Part shown: positions 57,963-64,000 of the stretch, piece by piece | How positions within the stretch are numbered: the first letter of the stretch is position 1 | Layout: every line of letters starts with the position of its first letter | Assembly (NCBI RefSeq): GCF_014698735.1 | Contig: NZ_JACJTQ010000008.1 | Location: 62,001-126,000, forward strand | Length of the DNA stretch: 64,000 bases | Source of the DNA: Anabaena catenula FACHB-362 | GTDB taxonomy: Bacteria; Cyanobacteriota; Cyanobacteriia; Cyanobacteriales; Nostocaceae | Reading direction: 5' to 3' | Program-made: the position numbers and the translations under genes | Notes under the pieces: generated by a model | What the model saw: the letters and a program-made list of their open reading frames with translations, nothing else | What the model was told of the DNA's origin: nothing | The model's database searches: none

Positions 57963-58025
57963 GTAAGGTGCGTCAGACTTGTTAATTCGGGAAGCAGCGA
58001 CAGATTTTTTATATCTGACACACCC
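57963..58025. repeat. Imperfect inverted repeat between the TlpA-like and ccdA genes
   Basis: AAGGTGCGTCAGA (from about 57965) and TCTGACACACCCT (to about 58025) are complementary at 11 of 13 positions. It may be a dispersed palindrome or an internal terminator that lowers expression of the following genes. Confidence 0.45.
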
Positions 58026-58052
58026 TACAAGAGACATTGTTAGTCATAATTT

Positions 58053-58745
58053 ATGGCAAATTCTCATCTATCAATTGGTCTGGCTTTTGTGGGGGGAGTT
58101 ATAAATGTGCTTTCTCCCTGTGTTTTACCGATTTTACCTGTGTTTGTGGGGCGTTCCTTTCAGTCCCATATTTACGGACCAATTGCATTGGTTGGGGGAT
58201 TAATTGCTGGTTTTGCAGTAGCGGGTAGTTTGCTAGGTGTAACCGCCATTTGGTTTACAGGTTTGGCTAATATATTACGTTATGGAGCGATCGCACTTTT
58301 ATTATTTTTAGGACTGCTGGCAATTTTCCCTAGTTGGAGTTACCGAATATTTAGCTACATTCCCATTGGTAACTGGACTAAAAAATCTGACCGAGTAGGA
58401 CTTATGGGAGAATTCTGGTTAGGGACTCAATTGGGATTGTTATGGACTCCCTGTGCGGGGCCAGTTTTGGGTGCAATTCTCGTTTTAGCAGCAGTCAAAC
58501 ATGAAATTATCAGCGCATTTGGGCTACTGCTTACTTACGGAGTAGGTGCAGGATTACCCTTATTAGCAATTGCTTACGGAGGAAGGTCAGTTAGCCAAAA
58601 AATACTCAAATTCCGCTCCCATAGCGCCACATTACAGCGTGTTGGTGGAGTCATGATTGTCGCCACAGCAATTACTATTCTTCTGGGTTGGGATATCCAA
58701 ATCCAGCTTTGGTTAGCTCCATTTTTTCCCCGTCTACCTTTGTGA
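58053..58745 (+). CDS. ccdA: CcdA-type thiol-disulfide membrane transporter
   Basis: The 230-residue protein has about six membrane segments. The redox cysteines are in NVLSPCVLPILPVF (TM1) and GLLWTPCAGPVLG (TM4), each Cys-Pro-like as in CcdA/DsbD. It carries reducing equivalents from cytoplasmic thioredoxin across the membrane. With the DipZ-like domain coded just upstream it reconstitutes a split DipZ. A different CcdA serves cytochrome c6/f maturation in cyanobacteria, so this one is probably dedicated to the local system. Seven bases separate it from the cytochrome b gene. Confidence 0.92.
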   Translation: MANSHLSIGLAFVGGVINVLSPCVLPILPVFVGRSFQSHIYGPIALVGGLIAGFAVAGSLLGVTAIWFTGLANILRYGAIALLLFLGLLAIFPSWSYRIFSYIPIGNWTKKSDRVGLMGEFWLGTQLGLLWTPCAGPVLGAILVLAAVKHEIISAFGLLLTYGVGAGLPLLAIAYGGRSVSQKILKFRSHSATLQRVGGVMIVATAITILLGWDIQIQLWLAPFFPRLPL

Positions 58746-58752
58746 AACAGCA

Positions 58753-59349
58753 ATGACTTCATCTAAACGCAAAGTTCCTCCTAAACCGAAGCAGACTTTC
58801 TTCGCCAAAACATTTCACTGGATTAATATCATCAGTCTGATGATTATGATCTCTAGTGGACTGCAAATATACAATGCTAATCCGGTATTTGGTGGGCGTG
58901 AAGGTTGGCATTTTCCCGACTTTCTATTACTAGGAGGTTGGTTAGCAGGTGGTAGAAATTGGCATTTTGCGGCTATGTGGTTCTTTTCTTTAAACTTGCT
59001 CTGGTATGGAGTTTATATTTTCATCACTCGTCGTTGGCAACGTCGGTTTATTGACGGTGGTGATATTAAAGCATTGCAAGTTAGCCAAAATCCCAAACGC
59101 AAGAACTACGCCTGGCATCGGCTCGTATACACTGGTATTATTCCCGTTCTGCTGCTGGCAATATTTAGTGGTTTAGCTATGTACAAACCTGCACAACTGC
59201 ATTGGTTGTCTGGGCTATTTGGTAGTTGGCAAACTCTCCGCACTATTCACTTTATTACTGTTCCGACTGTTTTTTTATTTACAATTGTTCATTCCTTCCT
59301 TGCCCTCAAGGTGGGAAGCTTTCGTTTAATTAAGTCTATGTTTATTTAG
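58753..59349 (+). CDS. Cytochrome b-type membrane protein (b561/formate-dehydrogenase-gamma-like)
   Basis: The 198-residue protein has four membrane segments with haem-ligand histidines: FAKTFHWINIISLMIM, NWHFAAMWFFSLNLLWYGVYIF, YAWHRLVYTGIIPVLLLAI and RTIHFITVPTVFLFTIVHSF. This is the fold of the cytochrome b subunits of Ni-Fe hydrogenase, formate dehydrogenase and thiosulfate reductase. It should pass electrons between quinone and the molybdopterin protein coded next (as MsrQ does for MsrP). Coupled closely to ccdA. Confidence 0.9.
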   Translation: MTSSKRKVPPKPKQTFFAKTFHWINIISLMIMISSGLQIYNANPVFGGREGWHFPDFLLLGGWLAGGRNWHFAAMWFFSLNLLWYGVYIFITRRWQRRFIDGGDIKALQVSQNPKRKNYAWHRLVYTGIIPVLLLAIFSGLAMYKPAQLHWLSGLFGSWQTLRTIHFITVPTVFLFTIVHSFLALKVGSFRLIKSMFI

Positions 59350-59397
59350 TTATTGAAAAAAACTTTTTCTTATCATCTAATTTTCTATACCTAATTT

Positions 59398-60114
59398 ATG
59401 AGTTTAATTCTTCCCCAACGTACCCTATCCCGTCGCAATTTCCTCCAACTATCTGGACTTTCAGGCGCAAGTTTACTTCTAGGTGGCTGTGGAACTAATT
59501 TATTTTCAAATAATGTTGGACAAATATTTAAGCCACTAAATCAATCTTTTGAAGAACTTTTGCTTAGTCAAAAGCCTGTACCTGAATTTTCTATTAATGA
59601 GATTGAACCAGAAAAATTGTTGATAAATAGCTTTAACTTCACACCACAAATTGATCCTGCACAGTTTAGTCTCAAAATTGATGGAGAAGTTAGCAACCCA
59701 ACGCAGTTGAGTATGACAGATATTCAAAAATTGCCCTTGACTTCAATGGTGATTCGTCATATTTGTGTTGAAGGGTGGGCAGCGATTGTTCAATGGGGAG
59801 GTGTGCGATTAAGAGACTTAGTTGCCATAGCGCAACCTAAATCAAATGTGCGTTACGTCTATTTTAAATCGGCTGATGGTTACTATGAAAGCTGGGATAT
59901 TGCTTCTGCTATTCATCCTCAAACGCTGATGGCTTATCAAAAGAATGGAAAACCATTATCACCTGAAAATGGTGCGCCCCTACGTCTAGCATCTCCTATT
60001 AAACTTGGCTACAAACAAAGTAAGTGGGTGACTCAGATTATGTTTGTCAGTAATTTATTGCCCACTACAGGCTATTGGGAAGATCAGGGTTATGAGTGGT
60101 TTGCTGGACTTTAG
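59398..60114 (+). CDS. Molybdopterin-dependent oxidoreductase, sulfite-oxidase fold (MsrP/YedY-like)
   Basis: A Tat signal is clear: LSRRNFLQLSGLSGASLLLGG, followed by Cys31 in a lipobox (LGGC), so it may be a Tat lipoprotein. The catalytic domain has the molybdenum ligand Cys123 in IRHICVEGW and VQWGGVRLRDL, SADGYYESWDI, NGAPLRLASPIKLGYKQSKW. Length (238) is shorter than MsrP (about 330), so it is a minimal member. MsrP reduces methionine sulfoxide in periplasmic proteins; with a cytochrome b beside it, this is the likely role, but other S- or N-oxides are possible. Confidence 0.92.
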   Translation: MSLILPQRTLSRRNFLQLSGLSGASLLLGGCGTNLFSNNVGQIFKPLNQSFEELLLSQKPVPEFSINEIEPEKLLINSFNFTPQIDPAQFSLKIDGEVSNPTQLSMTDIQKLPLTSMVIRHICVEGWAAIVQWGGVRLRDLVAIAQPKSNVRYVYFKSADGYYESWDIASAIHPQTLMAYQKNGKPLSPENGAPLRLASPIKLGYKQSKWVTQIMFVSNLLPTTGYWEDQGYEWFAGL

Positions 60115-60187
60115 CACTGTAAAAAAAAATAAAATTCAAAACTCGTTTTATCCATTTATCACTAAGTTAAAAAGAGGTGCAATCAAT

Positions 60188-60922
60188 ATGGAAGTTAAAG
60201 ATGCGATTTTATTATTACATCCAGTGTTAGCTGTAATTGTAGTTTTTCCCCTAATTGGGATTATTGTCAACCGGGCTTTACAAATTCGTCAACGCCGATT
60301 AGAAACTGTGGGAACTGGCAAAAGTAAAATTCCCCCTGCTGTTGGACAAGAACACGTCCAGTTAGGGAAATGGTTAACAGGCTCGGTTGTTGGTATTGTT
60401 TTAATTGCGTTAGCTAATGATATTTTTGTGAATATTATAGATAAGCAAGTTTGGGTTAAATCACAATTTCAGGTAATTTTTATTGGGCTATTATTTGTTG
60501 CAACTACTGCTTCTTTGTATTTACTTTATCAAGCAAAACAACCAAATTGGCGTGGTATATTTGCAACTCTGAGTGGGGTTGGGTTAGTTGTGCTTGGTTG
60601 TCAAGATGGTGTTTACCGCAAAACTGATCAATGGTATATTTCTCACTACTATTATGGAGAATTAGCTGCTTTATTAATGATTTTTTCACTGGCAATTTTA
60701 CCAGATATATACAAAGATAAAACGAATCGCTGGCGCAAGGTTCATATTATTCTCAATTGCATCGCTATTTTGCTATTTATCGGACAAGGAATTACAGGGA
60801 CAAGATCATTATTAGAAGTTCCTCTGAGTTGGCAAGAATCTTATGTGCATATGCTTTATGAGCAGAAATGTGATATAAAACCTTGCACAGTTCAAGCACC
60901 TTCTTTAGCTCCAAAGCCTTAG
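60188..60922 (+). CDS. DUF4079-like multi-pass membrane protein
   Basis: From the ATG at 60188 (AAGAGGTG ten bases upstream) the protein has 244 residues; a longer frame overlaps the previous gene and is rejected. Six membrane segments are visible: AILLLHPVLAVIVVFPLIG, GSVVGIVLIALANDIF, FQVIFIGLLFVATTASLYLL, TLSGVGLVVLGCQ, YYYGELAALLMIFSLAILP and VHIILNCIAILLFIGQG. Histidines near the ends of segments (LLHPVL, ISHYYYG, KVHIIL) could bind haem, as in DUF4079 and b561-like proteins. The C-terminal tail has Cys-x5-Cys. Probably a further electron carrier of the block. Confidence 0.85.
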   Translation: MEVKDAILLLHPVLAVIVVFPLIGIIVNRALQIRQRRLETVGTGKSKIPPAVGQEHVQLGKWLTGSVVGIVLIALANDIFVNIIDKQVWVKSQFQVIFIGLLFVATTASLYLLYQAKQPNWRGIFATLSGVGLVVLGCQDGVYRKTDQWYISHYYYGELAALLMIFSLAILPDIYKDKTNRWRKVHIILNCIAILLFIGQGITGTRSLLEVPLSWQESYVHMLYEQKCDIKPCTVQAPSLAPKP

Positions 60923-60929
60923 TAATTTT

Positions 60930-61046
<117 letters not shown>

Positions 61047-61047
<1 letters not shown>

Positions 61048-61724
61048 TACATATCTCGCAGTGCATAACCTACTCCACGCACTGTGTGAATTAAACGCTT
61101 CTCATTTTTTTCTTCTAATTTTAAACGTAGATAACGAATATAAACTTCAATAATATTAGAATCTCCCATAAAATCATAACCCCAAACTTTTTCTAAAATT
61201 TGTTCTCTTGTAAAAACTTGCCGGGGATGGGAAAGAAGATATTCTAATAAATCAAACTCTTTTGCTGTTAATTCAATTGTCCGCTTACCGCGATAAATTT
61301 GGCGAGTGCGACGATTTAAACTTAAGTCTTCAAACTGCAAAATGTCTTCGTCTGTTTCTTGAGTACGGCGGAGATGAGCGCGAATTCTTGCTAATAGTTC
61401 TTCAATACTAAATGGTTTGATTACATAATCATCTGCTCCTGCATCTAAACCAGCAACGCGATCGCTTACTTCATCTTTTGCTGTTAATAAAATTACTGGT
61501 ATTGAGTTTCCAGTTGCTCGCAAACGGCGACAAATTTCTACACCTGATAATCCTGGTAACATCCAATCTAGAAGAGCTAAATCTGGTGATAATTCTCGCG
61601 CTAATGTTAACCCAGTCATGCCATCATTAGCAACGGTGACTTGATAACCTTCACTACTCAGTTCTAATTCCACGAATCGTGCTAGTTTGACTTCATCTTC
61701 AACTAAAAGAATATGTGCTGGCAT
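61047..61724 (-). CDS. OmpR-family response regulator
   Basis: The 225-residue protein has a receiver (about 1-120; acidic pocket VEDE, phospho-Asp53 in LLDWMLPG, Thr in VILLTAKD, Lys in YVIKPF) and a winged-helix output domain (IELTAKEFDLLEYLLSHPRQVFTREQILEKVWGY..RYLRLKLEE). It is the partner of the kinase coded upstream on the same strand. The gene is bracketed by two inverted copies of a MITE-like element, one ending at its stop codon. The redox block on the other strand is the nearest possible target. Confidence 0.95.
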
Positions 61725-61761
61725 ATTTTTAAATTATTCATATAACGAGTTTAGGCTGGTA

Positions 61762-61904
<143 letters not shown>

Positions 61905-61918
61905 CACCTGCTATATTA

Positions 61919-63340
61919 TTAATTATTAAGTAAACTGATTGTAAATATACTTCCTTCTTCCAACTTTGATTGTACAGTCACATTACCCCCCATGCCTTCT
62001 ATAAGAGTTTTGACAATTGATAAGCCTAAACCAGAACCACCTGTTGCAGAACTGCGGGATTCATCTACGCGGTAAAAGCGTTCAAAAATCCGTTCTTGGT
62101 GTTGTAAAGGAATACCATAACCTTTGTCGCAAACTTGAATAGTTACTTTATCATGAAACTGGTTTAATTTTAATGTTACTGGCATTCCAGCTTCAGAATA
62201 TTTAACAGCATTATCAATCAAATTCAACAATACTTGTTTCAGACGACTATAATCTGTTTTTACTTCTATTGGGTAAGTTGTTGATTCGATTGTAATGATG
62301 CGATCACTATATTTTGCTGCCATCTCGACAACTTCTTCAACTAAGTCATTCAATATATAGTGTTTCATCTGAAAACGTAAGTAACCACTATCGGCTCTTG
62401 CTAAATCTAGTAAATCTTGTAGCAAGCGGATGGTATGTTCCGCTTCTGATGAGGCAGTTTCTAAGGCTTCTATTTGAATTTCTGTTAAGTTATTTTGTCG
62501 TCGTAAAACACTTTGCAAGTAACCATGTACAATTGTTAAAGGTGTGCGTAATTCATGGGAAACGTTACTGACAAATTGTCGTTCTTGTTCCCAAGATTGG
62601 GAAAGACGGGATAACAACATGGTTAATGTTTGAGCTAATTCTTTGACTTCGCTGGGTGCATTATCAAGATATAGTTGTGCTTGTCCTAAGTCTTCTATGG
62701 AAATCACAGAAGTCATTTGACTTAGTTGACGTAGAGGTTGCAGAGAACGCTGAATATAAAATGCGATCGCTACCGTAATCACAATAATTGCTAAAATGCT
62801 GGCAATAGTCAAACTCCTTACCATTGCCATAAACATTGTTTGTTCAGTGGTAATATCCTTGACTACAAATAGCGTACCCAAAAGTTTACCCTGGACTTGC
62901 AAAGAACCACCACTCATAACGAAGTAGTTTTTGTTGACTTGGTAAACTTTGGGTTTAATCGACATATTGGTAAGAGACATTAATTCAGCCACTGTAGAAT
63001 CAGATAACAAATCTAAAGTGGCAGATTTGACCCAAATTTTATTATCAGCACTTTTTAACCATAATAATGTATTGGTATTGGCTAAGTTATTAATAGCTTT
63101 TTGCACCCCTGTTTCGGGTTGCATCATTTCACTATAAAGTTGGACATCATGTGGCACACGGTTAGCAATTTGTTGAATGTTATGTTTATGAGTGTCAATC
63201 AAAATTTGCTGCATTTTCCAACTAGTCCATATAGCGAGGCTACCTAATGCCGAAGCGGAAAATATAGCAATACCAATAGTTAGGCGTAATCGTAATGAAC
63301 ATGGATCAATTCGTTGACAAATTTTTCTAATTTGCTTCAC
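61919..63340 (-). CDS. Membrane sensor histidine kinase with HAMP domain
   Basis: The 473-residue kinase has TM1 (about 22-42), an extracytoplasmic sensor (43-172), TM2 (about 176-196), HAMP, HisKA with His262 (FVSNVSHELRTPLTI), N box LLNLIDNAVKYSEAG and G boxes DKGYGI and GGSGLGLSIVK. The external sensor region suits a signal from the periplasm such as oxidised thiols or metal (inference from the neighbours). The regulator gene lies 194 bases downstream, separated by the repeat element. Confidence 0.95.
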   Translation of the reverse strand: MKQIRKICQRIDPCSLRLRLTIGIAIFSASALGSLAIWTSWKMQQILIDTHKHNIQQIANRVPHDVQLYSEMMQPETGVQKAINNLANTNTLLWLKSADNKIWVKSATLDLLSDSTVAELMSLTNMSIKPKVYQVNKNYFVMSGGSLQVQGKLLGTLFVVKDITTEQTMFMAMVRSLTIASILAIIVITVAIAFYIQRSLQPLRQLSQMTSVISIEDLGQAQLYLDNAPSEVKELAQTLTMLLSRLSQSWEQERQFVSNVSHELRTPLTIVHGYLQSVLRRQNNLTEIQIEALETASSEAEHTIRLLQDLLDLARADSGYLRFQMKHYILNDLVEEVVEMAAKYSDRIITIESTTYPIEVKTDYSRLKQVLLNLIDNAVKYSEAGMPVTLKLNQFHDKVTIQVCDKGYGIPLQHQERIFERFYRVDESRSSATGGSGLGLSIVKTLIEGMGGNVTVQSKLEEGSIFTISLLNN

Positions 63341-63390
63341 TTTTTTATTTATAATTTTGTTCTTATCAAAAGGTTTTTAATTAAATTTAT

Positions 63391-63498
63391 TTATAGCGGT
63401 TATCGGTTGAGTGAGGTACAAAAACCCCACCCCCAACCCCCTCATCGCTTGCGGGGAGGGGGCTATGATGTATCTCATTCAAGTGCATACCGCTATAA
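63391..63498. repeat. 108-bp MITE-like palindromic element
   Basis: TTATAGCGGT (63391-63400) and ACCGCTATAA (63489-63498) are exact inverted ends, and the similarity continues imperfectly for about 26 bases on each side (GTGAGGTACA against TGTATCTCAT). The centre has a C-rich/G-rich stem (CCCCCTC 63437-63443, GAGGGGG 63456-63462). It lies in the 408-base gap before the MiaE-like gene; the rest of the gap shows no gene. Confidence 0.7.
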
Positions 63499-63748
63499 TA
63501 ATTAATTAATGAAATAAAATATTTTTTCAAATTTTTCTCTATTAATAATCTAAATCAATTTAGCAATAATTACATTAATTTAATCTGAGAATTCGCTGAA
63601 AATTTCGGTTGTTGTTTGTCCGTGCCTAAATCAGCCCATTATACAGTATAATTTGGGATCAAGAAATCAAATTATAGAAGCGGGGAACCTCAACCCCCTG
63701 AATTAGTTAAAATTTATTAAAATTCTCAAATTTGGAGTTTTTTGTCCT

Positions 63749-64000
63749 GTGCTGAGTTCTCCGTTACCAACTATTAATGCTCTGAAACAACCTACTAGTG
63801 ATGCTTGGATAGAGCAAGCGATCGCTAATTTGGATATTATCTTACTCGATCATTCCCACTGTGAGCGGAAAGCGGCTGGGGTAGCTTTAAATTTTATGTT
63901 TCGTTACCCGTCCAATAGTAAAATGGTACGGGAGTTAACTGCGATCGCTCGTGAAGAACTAGAACATTTTGAACTAGTCAATCAATGGCTAGAACGCCGG
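63749..64000 (+). CDS. miaE: tRNA-(ms2io6A)-hydroxylase-like protein (MiaE), 5' part
   Basis: The frame opens with GTG at 63749, 11 bases after GGAG, and runs to the right edge (84 residues). Visible parts of the diiron site: DHSHCERKAAGVALNFM (Glu) and IAREELEHFELVNQWL (Glu-x2-His). MiaE hydroxylates the isopentenyl group of 2-methylthio-N6-isopentenyladenosine at position 37 of tRNAs. HIP1 sites lie inside the gene. The 3' end is not seen. A different start upstream cannot be excluded, since no ATG is available. Confidence 0.85.
   Translation, partial: MLSSPLPTINALKQPTSDAWIEQAIANLDIILLDHSHCERKAAGVALNFMFRYPSNSKMVRELTAIAREELEHFELVNQWLERR

Overview
The window comes from a filamentous, probably heterocyst-forming cyanobacterium (Nostoc/Anabaena/Dolichospermum type). 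Evidence seen in the sequence: many HIP1 octamers (GCGATCGC), intergenic heptamer arrays (CAGGAGT, AGGTGAC, ATTGGTG), small dispersed repeats, a GAF-PHY-GAF histidine kinase with two Cys-His bilin motifs, a CnfU-type scaffold, DUF3386 and DUF4079 proteins and a cyanophycinase-like peptidase. No rRNA, tRNA or CRISPR array was recognised.

Layout. Bases 1-17811 (minus strand) are one uninterrupted reading frame of at least 5937 codons, cut by the left edge. It is a mosaic surface or secreted giant: DUF4114-like N-terminus, cadherin-like and He_PIG/Ig-like modules, about 22 PPC-like beta modules, a VWA domain nested inside an SdrD_B-like fold, seven more He_PIG modules and an RHS/YD-repeat region. 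Its true C-terminus, where RHS proteins carry a variable (often toxic) tip, is off-window. Upstream (17.9-20.3 kb) is a graveyard of mobile DNA: IS630, IS66, pRiA4b-ORF3-like and tyrosine-recombinase remnants, plus a 197-bp MITE with perfect 16-bp TIRs and a 10-bp target duplication. 

20.4-36.6 kb holds a NADAR/YbiA N-glycosidase, the phytochrome/CBCR hybrid kinase, a possible TIR/NDT-like protein, MltA, a DUF5895-like protein, YraN, pentapeptide proteins, a class III adenylate cyclase, an SLH-glycosidase-like protein, and a divergent amidohydrolase / isochorismatase-fold / cupin set. 36.8-52.4 kb is mostly housekeeping: Nudix, cysteine desulfurase, a HicB antitoxin with frameshifted HicA, cyanophycinase-like peptidase, GT4, Uma2, LepA, an RHH protein, a GAF kinase, DUF3386, CnfU, GH57, a CDGSH relic and HxlR. 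52.4-55.6 kb holds a coiled-coil protein, three tandem VWA paralogues and thioredoxin. 

56.8-63.3 kb looks like one functional block: MXKDX-repeat lipoprotein, TlpA-like thioredoxin, CcdA, cytochrome b, Tat-exported molybdopterin oxidoreductase, DUF4079 membrane protein, and on the other strand an OmpR-type regulator and its kinase. I read it as an extracytoplasmic thiol/methionine redox-repair chain (inference). The right edge cuts a MiaE-like tRNA hydroxylase. Intergenic space is unusually rich in small palindromic, MITE-like and heptamer repeats, several of which exist as recognisable multi-copy families inside this window.
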